36,456 nucleotides of DNA from Paracoccaceae bacterium (GCA_007129775.1 SKUV01000260.1:1-36456); one strand, 5' to 3'. Counted from the first letter of the stretch, positions 15,376 through 24,845 are shown. Program-made: numbers and translations. The notes: generated by a model not told the origin, from the letters alone.

Positions 15376-17653
15376 AACCCTTGGGCTTAAGCGGGGCGCG
15401 GCCGACATCGCAGGCGGCCATCAGGGCCATGTTCAGCACATCGTTGGTGCTGGACCGGGTGGACAGGATCTGTATCGGCTTTTCCAGCCCGGTCAGGATC
15501 GGCCCGATCACCGTGGCCCCCGCCATTTCCTGCATCAGCTTGATCGAAATCGACGCCGAATGGCGTGCCGGCACCACGAGGATATTGGCCGGGCCGGTCA
15601 GCCGGCTGAAGGGATAATAGCTCATCGATTCCATGTTCAGGGCGACATCGACGGTCATCTCGCCCTCGTATTCGAAATCGACCCCGCGCGCATCCAGAAC
15701 CTGCGGCGCCAGATTCATCTTGACGGCCCGCTCCGAGACCGGATGCCCGAAGGTCGAAAAACTGACGAAGGCCACGCGCGGCTCCAGCCCCAGTTGTCGG
15801 GCCACGCCGGCGGCGCGGATGGCGATATCGGCCAGATCATTCTCGTCGGGCCATTCGTGCACCAGCGTATCGGCCACCAGCACGATCTTGCCCCGATGCA
15901 GCAGCGCGGTGACGCCGACCGCCCCATCTGCGGCGCTGGCATCGAAGACATGATTGATCAGGTTCAGGATATAGGCAGCCTTGCGCGTGGCACCCGTCAC
16001 CAGCGCGTCGCCATGGCCGTGGGCCAGCATCAGCGCGGCAAAGACATGACGATCGCGCGCGGCCAGCCGGTGCACATCCTGCCGGTCGAAGCCGCTGCGC
16101 TGCAACCGGGCATAGAGAAAATCGCGGTATTCATCGAGGTGATCGGTATTTGCGGCATTGACCACGGTAATCTCCGACATCGCCTCGGGCATGCCGGCGG
16201 CCGCAAGCCGTTCCTGCACATCGGCCTCGCGCCCCACCACTAGTGCCTGCCCGAGCCCGCCCCGGGCATAGGCGACGGCCGCGCGCAGAACGCGGTTGCT
16301 GTCGCCCTCGGCAAAGATCATGCGGGCCTGCGCGGCGCGTGCGCGGGCATGGATGCCCTGCAGCATCGCGGCCGTGGGGTCCATGCGCGATTTCAGCGAA
16401 AGCTCATAAGCCTCCATATCCACGATCGGCCGGCGCGCGGCGCCGGTATCCATGCCAGCCCGCGCCACGGAAGGCGGAATGCGATAGATCAGGCGCGGAT
16501 CGAACGGCGCGGGAATGATATAGTCGCGCCCGAAAGTCAGGTTGCGGCCATAGGCCAGCGCGACCTCGTCGGGCACATCCTCGCGCGCAAGCTCGGCCAG
16601 CGCCCGGGCGCAGGCGATTTTCATCTCGTCATTGATCGCGCGGGCCTGAATGTCGAGCGCGCCGCGAAAGAGATAGGGAAAGCCCAACACGTTGTTGACC
16701 TGATTGGGGTAATCGCTGCGGCCGGTGGCGACGATGGCATCGGCGCGCACGGCATGGGCCTCTTCCGGCGTGATCTCGGGATCAGGGTTGGCCATGGCAA
16801 AGATCACCGGATCGGGCGCCATGCTTTCCACCATCGCCTGCGTCACCGCGCCTTTGGCCGAGACGCCGAGGAAGACGTCGGCGCCTTTCATCGCCTCTTC
16901 CAGCGTGCGCAGGTCGGTCTTTGCGGCATGGGCCGATTTCCACTGGTTCATGCCTTCGGTCCGGCCCTGCCAGATAACACCCTTGGTGTCGCACATGATG
17001 CAATTATCGTGCTGCGCGCCCATGGATTTGAGCAACTCCAGGCAGGCAATGCCCGCCGCCCCGGCGCCGTTCAGCACGATCCGGCAATCCTCGATCCGCT
17101 TGCCCGAAAGCTCCAGCGCATTGATCAGGCCGGCGGCGCAGATCACCGCCGTGCCGTGCTGGTCGTCATGAAAGACGGGAATGTCCATCTCTTCCTTGAG
17201 ACGTTGTTCAATGATGAAACATTCCGGTGCCTTGATGTCCTCCAGATTGATCCCGCCGAAGGTCGGGCCCAGCAGGCGGACGGCGCGGATGAATTCCTCC
17301 GGGTCTTCGGTGGCGAGTTCCAGATCGATCGCATTCACATCGGCGAAGCGCTTGAACAGGACGGCCTTGCCCTCCATCACCGGTTTGGAGGCCAGCGCGC
17401 CGAGATTGCCGAGACCTAGGATCGCCGAGCCGTTGGAGATCACGGCCACGAGGTTGCCCTTGGTGGTGTAGTCATAGGCCAGGCCCGGATCGCGGGCGAT
17501 CGCCTCCACCGGCACGGCGACGCCGGGGGAATAGGCAAGGCTGAGATCGCGCTGGGTCGCCATCGGGGTGGAGGGCACCACATCGAATTTCCCCGGCGTG
17601 GGTTCGGCATGATAGGTCAACGCCTCTTCGGGCGTTATGCGGGAACGGGCCAT
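15374..17653 (-). CDS. maeB: NADP-dependent malic enzyme with C-terminal phosphotransacetylase-like domain
   Basis: 759 aa, the usual size of MaeB. The N-terminal malic domain includes RDLSLAYSPGVAVPVEAIA (35-53) and TKGNLVAVISNGSAILGLGN (62-81). The NAD(P) domain has FHDDQHGTAVICAAGL (near 158-173) and the Rossmann loop VLNGAGAAGIACLELL. From about 425 to the end lies a PTA-like domain, which in this family is regulatory (acetyl-CoA inhibition) rather than catalytic. The enzyme decarboxylates malate to pyruvate with NADPH formation. The start is the ATG at 17653: GAGGAGGAGGAA sits just upstream and would otherwise be translated as a Glu run in the longer frame to 17707. The stop codon abuts an inverted-repeat element. 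It diverges from mutS over 107 bp. Confidence 0.94.
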   Translation of the reverse strand: MARSRITPEEALTYHAEPTPGKFDVVPSTPMATQRDLSLAYSPGVAVPVEAIARDPGLAYDYTTKGNLVAVISNGSAILGLGNLGALASKPVMEGKAVLFKRFADVNAIDLELATEDPEEFIRAVRLLGPTFGGINLEDIKAPECFIIEQRLKEEMDIPVFHDDQHGTAVICAAGLINALELSGKRIEDCRIVLNGAGAAGIACLELLKSMGAQHDNCIMCDTKGVIWQGRTEGMNQWKSAHAAKTDLRTLEEAMKGADVFLGVSAKGAVTQAMVESMAPDPVIFAMANPDPEITPEEAHAVRADAIVATGRSDYPNQVNNVLGFPYLFRGALDIQARAINDEMKIACARALAELAREDVPDEVALAYGRNLTFGRDYIIPAPFDPRLIYRIPPSVARAGMDTGAARRPIVDMEAYELSLKSRMDPTAAMLQGIHARARAAQARMIFAEGDSNRVLRAAVAYARGGLGQALVVGREADVQERLAAAGMPEAMSEITVVNAANTDHLDEYRDFLYARLQRSGFDRQDVHRLAARDRHVFAALMLAHGHGDALVTGATRKAAYILNLINHVFDASAADGAVGVTALLHRGKIVLVADTLVHEWPDENDLADIAIRAAGVARQLGLEPRVAFVSFSTFGHPVSERAVKMNLAPQVLDARGVDFEYEGEMTVDVALNMESMSYYPFSRLTGPANILVVPARHSASISIKLMQEMAGATVIGPILTGLEKPIQILSTRSSTNDVLNMALMAACDVGRAPLKPKG

Positions 17654-17760
17654 GACTTCCTCCTCCTCGAGCGGTCGAGTCATACCCATAGCCGCCCGAT
17701 CCGACAAGCAGACCCTTTCGCCGGCTGCGCCCCTTCGCTAGGCTGCGTCCGGGTCACCGG

Positions 17761-20445
17761 ATGGGGGGCAGTTTGGGCGAGGCAAAGGGCGCCGTCACGC
17801 CGATGATGGCGCAATATCTGGAGATCAAGGCGCAGAACCCCGAGGCGCTGCTGTTCTACCGGATGGGCGATTTCTACGAGATGTTCTTCGACGACGCCGT
17901 GGCGGCCGCTGCGGCGCTCGATATCGCTCTGACCCGTCGCGGCCAGCATCTGGGCGAAGATATCGCCATGTGCGGCGTGCCTGTGCACTCAGCCGAGGGC
18001 TATCTTCTGACACTGATCCGCAAAGGCTTTCGCGTGGCCATCGCCGAGCAACTGGAAGACCCGGCCGAGGCGAAGAAACGCGGATCAAAAGCAGTGGTGC
18101 GCCGCGATGTGGTGCGGCTGGTCACGCCCGGCACCCTGACCGAGGAGAGCCTGCTGGAGGCGCGGCGGGCGAATTACCTGGCCAGCTTTGCCCTGGTGCG
18201 CGAGGCCGGCGCGCTGGCTTGGGCTGATATCTCGACCGGCGAGGTTCGGGTGATGCCCTGCCCGCCGGCACGGTTGGGCGCCGAACTGGCCCGTCTCGCC
18301 CCTCGCGAGGTGATCGTGTCGGAGGCGAACGAGGCTCTGATCCGCGCAACAGTGTCGGATTCGGGCGCCGCGCTGACCCCCCTGGCGCGCGCCAGCTTTG
18401 ACAGCACCGGGGCCGAGCGGCGGCTGTGTGAACTCTATTCCGTCGCGACGCTGGAGGGCTTCGGCGGCTTTGGCCGGGCAGAGTTGAGCGCGCTGGGCGG
18501 GCTGGTCGAATATCTCGACCTGACACAACGCGGACGCCTGCCCCTGCTGCTTCCTCCGGTGCGCGAGACGGCGGATCGGGTGATGCAGATCGACGCCGCC
18601 ACCCGGCGGAACCTCGAATTGACCCACGGAACGGGCGGCGGGCGCGAGGGCTCGCTGCTGGCCGCGGTGGACCGGACGCTGACAGCCGCGGGCGGGCGCC
18701 TGCTGGAGCGGCGGCTGTCCAGCCCGTCGCGCGATCTGGGCACGATCCGCGACCGGCACGCTGCTGTGGGGTGGCTGGCCGATCAGCGAGAAGCGGCCGA
18801 CGCTTTGCGCAAGGCACTTCGCGGCGTGCCCGATATCGACCGGGCGCTGTCGCGCCTCGCGCTCGACCGGGGCGGGCCGCGCGATCTGGCGGCGATCCGC
18901 GCGGGGCTGGCCGAGGCCGAGGTAATTGCGCAAACGATGCCCGAGGATGCACCGGCCCTGCTGGCCGAGGCCGCGGCGGCGCTGCGGCTGAATCCGGCGC
19001 TGAGCGGCTTGCTGGAGCGGGCGCTGGTGGCCGAGCCGCCGGTGCTCGCGCGGGATGGCAATTTCGTCGCCAAGGGCTTCGATGCCGATCTGGACGAGGC
19101 GCGCGCCCTGCGCGACGAGGGGCGCGGCGTCATCGCCCGGATGCAGGCCAATTACGCACAGCAGGCGGGTATCCCGTCGCTCCGCATCCGGCACAACAAC
19201 GTTCTGGGGTATTTCATCGAAACCACGGCGACCCATGCCGAAAAGATGACGAAACCGCCGCTGAGTGACACATTCATCCACCGCCAGACCACTGCGAACC
19301 AGATCCGGTTTACCACGCTCTCGCTGTCGGAGATGGAGACGAAGATCCTTAACGCCGGCGGGCGGGCGCTGGAGATCGAGAAACGGATTTTCGAGGAATT
19401 GCGCGCCGCAGTGCTGGCCGAGGCGGGACCGCTGGCACAGGCTGCGCGGGGGCTGGCCGAGATCGACCTTTCCTGCGCCTTCGCCGATCTGGCTCTGGCC
19501 GAGGATTGGTGCGCGCCACAGGTGGACGAGAGCCGCGCCTTCGCCATCACCGGCGGGCGTCATCCGGTCGTCGAACGCGCGCTGCGGCGCGAGGGCACGC
19601 CCTTCGTGGCGAATGATTGCGACCTGAGCGCCGAGGGGGGCGCCGCGTCGATCTGGCTGCTGACCGGGCCGAACATGGCCGGCAAATCGACCTTTCTACG
19701 CCAGAATGCCCTGATTGCGATTCTGGCGCAGGCTGGTGCCTTCGTGCCGGCGCAAGCCGCTCAAATCGGGCTGGTCAGTCAGGTGTTCAGCCGTGTCGGC
19801 GCATCGGATGATCTGGCGCGGGGGCGGTCCACCTTCATGGTGGAAATGGTCGAGACCGCTGCGATCCTGAATCAGGCCAATGACCGGGCGCTGGTCATCC
19901 TCGACGAGATCGGGCGGGGAACGGCGACATGGGACGGGCTGTCGATCGCCTGGGCGGTGCTGGAGCATCTGCACGAGGCCAACCGCGCGCGCGCCCTCTT
20001 CGCCACCCATTACCACGAGATGACGGCACTGGCCGGGCGCCTGGACGGCGTGGAGAACGCCACCGTCGCCGTGCGCGAATGGGACGGCGAAGTGATCTTT
20101 CTGCACGAGGTGCGGCGCGGGGCGGCGGATCGCAGCTATGGCGTGCAGGTGGCGCGGCTGGCCGGGCTGCCCGACAGCGTGGTGGCGCGGGCGCGGGTGG
20201 TGCTGGAAGCGCTGGAAAAAGGCGAACGGGACGGCGGCAGCGCGGGCAAGTCGGCCGTTCTGGACGACCTGCCGCTTTTCGCCGCCCGGCCGGCAGCCGA
20301 GACCCGGGCACGGCAAGTGCCGGCGGCCCCTGCCCCGGCTCTGGATCGGTTGCGCGCCGTGCAGCCCGACGAGTTGACCCCGCGCGAAGCGCTTGATTTG
20401 CTTTATGAATTGCGCGGCATGCTGGAGGACCCGCCCGACGGCTGA
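17761..20445 (+). CDS. mutS: DNA mismatch repair protein MutS
   Basis: 894 aa, slightly longer than E. coli MutS (853). TPMMAQYLEIKAQNPEALLF begins the mismatch-binding domain, with the GDFYEMF motif (about 36-42) whose Phe and Glu contact the mismatch. The ATPase has Walker A TGPNMAGKST (635-644), the STFMVEM signature loop, Walker B LVILDEIGRGT (about 710-720) and FATHYHEMT with the switch His. A tail of about 90 residues (GESS-type helix then ELTPREALDLLYELR) mediates dimer/tetramer contacts. The ATG at 17761 fits the alignment with E. coli; the Met pair at residues 15-16 is an alternative. It converges on grpE with only 9 bp between stops. Confidence 0.97.
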   Translation: MGGSLGEAKGAVTPMMAQYLEIKAQNPEALLFYRMGDFYEMFFDDAVAAAAALDIALTRRGQHLGEDIAMCGVPVHSAEGYLLTLIRKGFRVAIAEQLEDPAEAKKRGSKAVVRRDVVRLVTPGTLTEESLLEARRANYLASFALVREAGALAWADISTGEVRVMPCPPARLGAELARLAPREVIVSEANEALIRATVSDSGAALTPLARASFDSTGAERRLCELYSVATLEGFGGFGRAELSALGGLVEYLDLTQRGRLPLLLPPVRETADRVMQIDAATRRNLELTHGTGGGREGSLLAAVDRTLTAAGGRLLERRLSSPSRDLGTIRDRHAAVGWLADQREAADALRKALRGVPDIDRALSRLALDRGGPRDLAAIRAGLAEAEVIAQTMPEDAPALLAEAAAALRLNPALSGLLERALVAEPPVLARDGNFVAKGFDADLDEARALRDEGRGVIARMQANYAQQAGIPSLRIRHNNVLGYFIETTATHAEKMTKPPLSDTFIHRQTTANQIRFTTLSLSEMETKILNAGGRALEIEKRIFEELRAAVLAEAGPLAQAARGLAEIDLSCAFADLALAEDWCAPQVDESRAFAITGGRHPVVERALRREGTPFVANDCDLSAEGGAASIWLLTGPNMAGKSTFLRQNALIAILAQAGAFVPAQAAQIGLVSQVFSRVGASDDLARGRSTFMVEMVETAAILNQANDRALVILDEIGRGTATWDGLSIAWAVLEHLHEANRARALFATHYHEMTALAGRLDGVENATVAVREWDGEVIFLHEVRRGAADRSYGVQVARLAGLPDSVVARARVVLEALEKGERDGGSAGKSAVLDDLPLFAARPAAETRARQVPAAPAPALDRLRAVQPDELTPREALDLLYELRGMLEDPPDG

Positions 20446-20461
20446 GGCAACGGGTCAGCCG
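20439..20461. terminator. Shared hairpin at the mutS/grpE junction
   Basis: cggctga and tcagccg form a perfect 7-bp inverted repeat with a 9-nt loop. Each arm carries the stop codon of one of the two convergent genes (mutS TGA, grpE TCA on plus). It is a plausible compact bidirectional terminator but has no T-run on either strand. Confidence 0.45.
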
Positions 20462-21102
20462 GGGGGCGTGGAGGCGACGCCCACCTGCGCAGGGCGCAGA
20501 AGCTGGTCGTGCAGGCGGAACCCCTCGGCCATGACCTGAATGATCTGTCCTGCAGTGAAATCGGGTACCGGAGCCTCGAACATCGCCTGATGCAGATGGG
20601 GGTCGAACATCTCGCCCGGTTCGGGGCAGATGCGCTCGACGCCATGCTTGTGCAGGATATTGGACAGTTCACGCAGCGTCAGTTCCACCCCCTCGACAAA
20701 GCCCGGCGCGGTGCCGCGCACGTCCTCCGATGCGGCCTCGAGCGCGCGGGACAGGTTGTCGTACACCGGGAGCATATCGCGCGAGAGCTTCGCGCCGCCG
20801 TAGAGAAGGCCCTCGCGCCGGTCCTTTTCGGCGCGTTTGCGGCTGTTTTCGGCATCGGCAAGCGCACGCATCAGTCGATCGCGCATGGTGTCACGCTCGG
20901 CCTCGAGTTCAGCGATGCGCGCCTCGGCCCGCAACAAGGGATCGTCCCGATCTCCGTCAGAGACGTCTTCACCGAGTTCAGGTCCGTCGTGGGACTGGGC
21001 GCCGTTCTCTGCCGCATCGCCGGCGTTGGCTGCAGAGGTATTTGCTGCGCTTTCGGCCTCGATTTCGTCCTGAGGGGCCTTTTGCGTATTGGGATTGGCC
21101 AT
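20455..21102 (-). CDS. grpE: Nucleotide exchange factor GrpE
   Basis: 215 aa. The acidic, disordered N-terminus (1-55) is followed by a long coiled coil: LLRAEARIAELEAERDTMRDRLMRALADAEN (56-86), then RKRAEKDRREGLLYGGAKLSRDMLPVYDNL, the dimer helix region. The C-terminal beta-wing holds GVERICPEPGEMFDPHLHQAMFE and a final VMAEGFRLHDQLLRPAQVGV signature. GrpE releases ADP from DnaK. The ATG at 21102 is preceded by AGAGGAAGAG and lies 14 bp after the hrcA stop, forming the classic hrcA-grpE operon without dnaK nearby. Confidence 0.96.
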   Translation of the reverse strand: MANPNTQKAPQDEIEAESAANTSAANAGDAAENGAQSHDGPELGEDVSDGDRDDPLLRAEARIAELEAERDTMRDRLMRALADAENSRKRAEKDRREGLLYGGAKLSRDMLPVYDNLSRALEAASEDVRGTAPGFVEGVELTLRELSNILHKHGVERICPEPGEMFDPHLHQAMFEAPVPDFTAGQIIQVMAEGFRLHDQLLRPAQVGVASTPPG

Positions 21103-21116
21103 TCTCTTCCTCTTGG

Positions 21117-22187
21117 TCAGGGTCCGCGATCGCTGAGCATTCTGCCCACCAGTTGCGCGGTGTAATCCACGATGGGCACGATTCGCCCGTAATTCAGCCG
21201 CGTCGGTCCGATCACGCCAACCGCACCGACAACCTTGCGTTCGGCGTTCATATAAGGAGAGACGACCAGAGAGGAACCCGTCAGCGAAAAAAGCTTGTTT
21301 TCGGCGCCGATGAAGATGCGCACGCCCTCGCCCTCTTCGGCCAGTTCCAGAAATTCGACGATGTCGCGCTTGCGCTCCAGATCATCGAAGAGGCTGCGGA
21401 TGCGCGCGAGGTCTTCGGCCTCGGTCGCCGTGTCGAGCAGGTTCGAGCGACCGCGCACGATCAGCCGCTCGTGGGGTTGGCCTTCGTTTTCCCAGAGCGC
21501 GATGCCGCTTTGCACCAGATCGCGGGCGAGGCTGTCGATCTCCTGCCGGCGGGTGACGATCTCGTCCTTCATGCGGCGGCGCAGGTCGGTCAGGGTGCGG
21601 CCCTCTGCGATGGCGTTGAGGAAGTTCGCGGCCTCGCGCATGGATGAAGGAGTCTGGCCGGGGGGCGGGATAAAGACGCGGTTTTCCACATGGCCGTCGG
21701 CGAAGACGAGAACCACAAGCGCGCGCTCGGGTGCGAGGCTGACGAATTCGATATGCCGAATCGGCGCCTCGTGCTTCGGCGACAGAACGAGGCTTGCGCC
21801 CTGGGTTATGCCGGACAGCGCGGAACCGACGCGGTCGAGCAGGCCTGTGACGTCGTGATCGTTGCTGCCGAGTGTGGCGTCGAGCTTTTCGCGATCATCG
21901 GGGCCAAGGGGGGCGACTTCGAGCAGGCCATCGACAAAGAGACGCAGGCCGAGATTGGTGGGCACCCGGCCGGCCGAGACATGGGGGCTGTCGAGCAGGC
22001 CCAGAAACTCAAGGTCCTGCATCACGTTGCGAATCGTCGCGGCCGAAACTTTTTCGCTGAAATTGCGGGTGAGCGTGCGTGAACCGACGGGGTCGCCGCT
22101 GTCGAGATACCCTTCGACCACGCGGCGAAACACCTCGCGCGAGCGGTCGTTGAGTTCGGCGAGTATGGCGGCTCCGTTCCTGGTCAT
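21117..22187 (-). CDS. hrcA: Heat-inducible transcription repressor HrcA
   Basis: 356 aa from the ATG at 22187, which is preceded by GGAGAAAGGGC. The frame opens earlier (22367) but that part crosses the promoter and the rph start region. The N-terminal winged helix has LNDRSREVFRRVVEGYLDSGDPVGSRTL and VSAATIRNVMQDLEFLGLL, the DNA-recognition helix, then SPHVSAGRVPTNLGLRLFVD. A GAF-like middle domain and a C-terminal segment with RLNYGRIVPIVDYTAQLVGRML close the protein. HrcA represses CIRCE-controlled chaperone genes and needs GroE for activity. I saw no CIRCE inverted repeat upstream of this operon, so its own control may be different. Confidence 0.96.
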   Translation of the reverse strand: MTRNGAAILAELNDRSREVFRRVVEGYLDSGDPVGSRTLTRNFSEKVSAATIRNVMQDLEFLGLLDSPHVSAGRVPTNLGLRLFVDGLLEVAPLGPDDREKLDATLGSNDHDVTGLLDRVGSALSGITQGASLVLSPKHEAPIRHIEFVSLAPERALVVLVFADGHVENRVFIPPPGQTPSSMREAANFLNAIAEGRTLTDLRRRMKDEIVTRRQEIDSLARDLVQSGIALWENEGQPHERLIVRGRSNLLDTATEAEDLARIRSLFDDLERKRDIVEFLELAEEGEGVRIFIGAENKLFSLTGSSLVVSPYMNAERKVVGAVGVIGPTRLNYGRIVPIVDYTAQLVGRMLSDRGP

Positions 22188-22209
22188 GCCCTTTCTCCGA
22201 CGATCCACT

Positions 22210-22238
22210 TCAATGACGCAGCGGGATGCTGCCGTCAA
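22210..22238 (-). promoter_or_regulatory. Weak candidate promoter for hrcA-grpE
   Basis: On the minus strand TTGACG (22238-22233) is followed after 17 nt by CATTGA (22215-22210), about 22 bp upstream of the hrcA ATG. The -35 is good and the -10 is poor. The 134-bp gap to rph shows no CIRCE element. Confidence 0.3.
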
Positions 22239-22321
22239 CGCCCGGTCGGCGGTCCACGGGACGGGTTGCGCCACCGGGCCCTCGGCCTGTATCTGGGCGC
22301 AGGCAAAGGAAAGGACAGGAC

Positions 22322-23062
22322 ATGCGCCCTTCGGGACGTGACATAAGCGCGATGCGGGCGGTTTCAATCGAGACCGGAGTGGTGAAACATGCCGAGGGCA
22401 GCTGTCTGATCAGGATCGGGGATACCCACGTTTTGTGCACCGCCTCGGTCGAGGAGCGTACGCCGCCGTTCTTGAAAAATACCGGCCTGGGATGGGTGAC
22501 GGCGGAATACGGGATGTTGCCCCGGGCAACGGGCACGCGCAACCGACGCGAGGCGGCGAGTGGCAAGCAGACCGGAAGAACCGTTGAGATTCAACGCCTT
22601 ATAGGTCGTTCTTTGCGTGCTGGAATCGACCGCGCAGGAATGGGCGAACGGCAGATCACCGTGGATTGCGATGTATTGCAGGCCGACGGCGGAACGCGTT
22701 GCGCCGCCATCACCGGTGGATGGGTGGCGCTTAGACTTGCCGTGACGAAGCTGATGACCGCAGGGGCCATCGCGCGCGATCCGATGCTGGACCATATCTC
22801 GGCGGTCAGTTGTGGCATCTATGCGGGGCAACCGGTGCTGGATTTGGACTACGCCGAGGACAGCGCCGCCGGCGTGGACGGGAATTTCGTGATGACCGGA
22901 TCGGGCCAGTTGGTTGAGGTCCAGATGTCGGCAGAAGGGGCGACCTTTTCCCGTGATCAGATGGGTAGGCTTCTCGATCTTGCGGCGGAGGGCTCGCAGA
23001 GGCTGGTTGCCGCCCAGGCGGATGCAGTGGGGCAGCTCACGTCGTCGGAGGGTAGCGCATGA
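22322..23062 (+). CDS. rph: Ribonuclease PH
   Basis: 246 aa from the ATG at 22322 with AAAGGAAAGGACAGGAC upstream; the frame is open from 22226 but the extension is not family-like. Visible: MRPSGRD (1-7), GDTHVLCTASVEE (34-46), GWVTAEYGMLPRAT (58-71), RTVEIQRLIGRSLRAGID (88-105), ITVDCDVLQADGGTRCAAITGG (113-134) and LDLDYAEDSAAGVDGNFVMT (near 179-198). These include the phosphate-binding Arg and the acidic metal residues. It trims tRNA 3' ends by phosphorolysis. First gene of rph-rdgB-hemW, coupled to rdgB through ATGA. Confidence 0.96.
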   Translation: MRPSGRDISAMRAVSIETGVVKHAEGSCLIRIGDTHVLCTASVEERTPPFLKNTGLGWVTAEYGMLPRATGTRNRREAASGKQTGRTVEIQRLIGRSLRAGIDRAGMGERQITVDCDVLQADGGTRCAAITGGWVALRLAVTKLMTAGAIARDPMLDHISAVSCGIYAGQPVLDLDYAEDSAAGVDGNFVMTGSGQLVEVQMSAEGATFSRDQMGRLLDLAAEGSQRLVAAQADAVGQLTSSEGSA

Positions 23063-23667
23063 GGCGCTTCGAGGGCGACCGATTGCTGGTCGCGACACAT
23101 AACCGTGGAAAACTCGAAGAGATCGCCGCGCTTTTGGCGCCATATCAAGTCACCTGTGTCGGGGCGTCGGAATTGGGGCTGGAGGAGCCGGACGAGACCG
23201 AAGACAGTTTTGTGGGCAATGCGCGCATCAAGGCGCATGCAGCTGCCCGCAGCACGGGCTTGCCTGCCCTGGCCGACGATTCGGGCATTTGCATCGATGC
23301 TCTGCGTGGGGCACCTGGTGTGTATACCGCTGACTGGGCCGAAACCGGAAGCCGGCGTGATTTCGTGGCGGCGATGACGCGAACGTGGGAGGAGCTGGAG
23401 CGCGCGAGCGCGCCCGAGCCACGGCGCGCGCAGTTTTGCTGCACCCTTGTGCTGGCGTGGCCTGATGGGGTTGATGCCGTGTTCGAGGGTGTGATGCCGG
23501 GGCGGATCGTCTGGCCGATGAGAGGAGAGCAGGGCCATGGCTACGACCCGATCTTTCAGCCCGACGGATTCGAAATCACCTTTGGCGAGATGGACCGCTG
23601 GGAGAAAAATCGCATCAGCCATCGCGCCGATGCCTTCCGGAAATTGATCTCCGGATGTTTCACATGA
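23059..23667 (+). CDS. rdgB: XTP/dITP diphosphatase RdgB
   Basis: 202 aa. LLVATHNRGKLEEIAALL (9-26) is the nucleotide-binding start of the HAM1 fold. ETEDSFVGNARIKA (46-59), ALADDSGICIDALRGAPGVYTADW (69-92) with the metal-binding Asp pair, and GHGYDPIFQPDGFEITFGEM (near 155-174) complete the signature, ending with KNRISHRADAFRKL. It hydrolyses non-canonical purine triphosphates to monophosphates. The ATG overlaps the rph stop by 4 bp. The last codons (Cys-Phe-Thr-stop) lie inside a parS site, and the hemW start overlaps this gene by 13 bp. Confidence 0.96.
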   Translation: MRRFEGDRLLVATHNRGKLEEIAALLAPYQVTCVGASELGLEEPDETEDSFVGNARIKAHAAARSTGLPALADDSGICIDALRGAPGVYTADWAETGSRRDFVAAMTRTWEELERASAPEPRRAQFCCTLVLAWPDGVDAVFEGVMPGRIVWPMRGEQGHGYDPIFQPDGFEITFGEMDRWEKNRISHRADAFRKLISGCFT

Positions 23668-24845
23668 AACATCACGCGCCCTTCCGTGCCGCCGAAGATT
23701 GGCGTCACGGCGGCTTTGCGCTTTATGTGCATTGGCCATATTGCAGCGCGAAGTGCCCCTATTGCGATTTCAATTCTCATGTGGCGACGCGAATCGACCA
23801 TAAGGCTTGGCGCACCGCATATCTGCGCGAGCTAGAGCGCGAAGCTCCACGTTTTGCGGGCCGCCGGCTGCAATCCATCTTCTTCGGAGGAGGCACGCCC
23901 AGCCTGATGGAGCCGTACACCGTCGCAGAGGTCATTCGCGGCGCGACCGATATCTGGGAACCGGCCATTGATCTGGAGGTGACGCTGGAGGCCAATCCGA
24001 CGTCCAGCGAAGCGGCACGCTTTGCCGGCTTTCGTGAAGCTGGTGTGAATCGATTGTCGATAGGGGTTCAAGCGCTAGATGATACGGCATTGAAGCGTCT
24101 TGGCCGGCAGCACGATTCCGCGACTGCACTGGCGGCTGTGGCTCTTGCAAGATCTCTCTTCGACCGGGTGAGCTTGGATCTGATTTATGCGCGACAGGAC
24201 CAGACGCTGGCACAGTGGGAGGCAGAGCTGCAGCACGTGCTTGCCCTTCATCCGGATCACCTCTCACTCTATCAACTCACAATCGAACCAGAAACGGTTT
24301 TCGGGCGTCGCCATGCCGAAGGCCGTTTGACTGGTCTGCCCGATGAAGATCTCGCTGCGGATATGTACGATCTGACCGGTGATGTCTGCAGCGCCGCGGG
24401 ATTGGCGGCATATGAGATTTCCAATTATTCCCGTGTCGGCGCTGCGGCACGACACAACCTCGTTTATTGGCGCTACGGAGATTTCGTTGGAATCGGACCA
24501 GGTGCCCACGGCCGTGTAATGCTTGAAGGTCACCGGTATGCGACTATCGCGGAGCGTGATCCCCTCCGCTGGCTTGGGTCGGCCCATGCCGGGCGTTCCG
24601 AACATGTTTCCTTGAACCAGCTTAATGCTTTGGAGCAGGCGGAAGAGATGCTCATGATGGGCCTTCGGCTGTACGAAGGGGTCAGCTTGTCGCGCTACAA
24701 AGAACTGTCCGGTAATCCCCTATCGCAAACGACCATTGACAGACTGCGTGACGATGGGCTGCTGGAGAGTAGCGACGGAAGTCTGCGCTGCACCCACGAT
24801 GGCCGCCGCCTTCTAAATGAAATCCTGCGACACCTTCTCGCGTAA
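23655..24845 (+). CDS. hemW: HemW, radical-SAM heme chaperone
   Basis: 396 aa, often annotated as an oxygen-independent coproporphyrinogen oxidase-like protein. The radical SAM motif is C30-x3-C34-x2-C37 (YCSAKCPYCDFN). It lacks the extra upstream features of HemN, fitting HemW, which binds heme and delivers it to proteins. FFGGGTPSLM is the SAM-binding GGE/GGT-type motif, and EANPTS and GVNRLSIGVQA are also family motifs. A HemW-type C-terminal domain follows with NYSRVGAAARHNLVYWR. Start could be ATG 23655 or ATG 23664 (MKHH). Both lie in or at the edge of a parS site overlapping the rdgB stop. It converges on parB with a 6-bp gap. Confidence 0.93.
   Translation: MFHMKHHAPFRAAEDWRHGGFALYVHWPYCSAKCPYCDFNSHVATRIDHKAWRTAYLRELEREAPRFAGRRLQSIFFGGGTPSLMEPYTVAEVIRGATDIWEPAIDLEVTLEANPTSSEAARFAGFREAGVNRLSIGVQALDDTALKRLGRQHDSATALAAVALARSLFDRVSLDLIYARQDQTLAQWEAELQHVLALHPDHLSLYQLTIEPETVFGRRHAEGRLTGLPDEDLAADMYDLTGDVCSAAGLAAYEISNYSRVGAAARHNLVYWRYGDFVGIGPGAHGRVMLEGHRYATIAERDPLRWLGSAHAGRSEHVSLNQLNALEQAEEMLMMGLRLYEGVSLSRYKELSGNPLSQTTIDRLRDDGLLESSDGSLRCTHDGRRLLNEILRHLLA
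23656..23671. other. parS: parS centromere site 1
   Basis: TGTTTCACATGAAACA differs from the bacterial parS consensus TGTTTCACGTGAAACA at one central base. It overlaps the rdgB stop codon and the hemW start codons. It lies about 1.2 kb beyond the parB stop and about 8.7 kb from the putative oriC. ParB should load here as a CTP-dependent clamp. Confidence 0.85.

Noticed and set aside
22188..22321. CIRCE element upstream of hrcA
   Set aside because: No TTAGCACTC/GAGTGCTAA inverted repeat or close variant is present in this gap.
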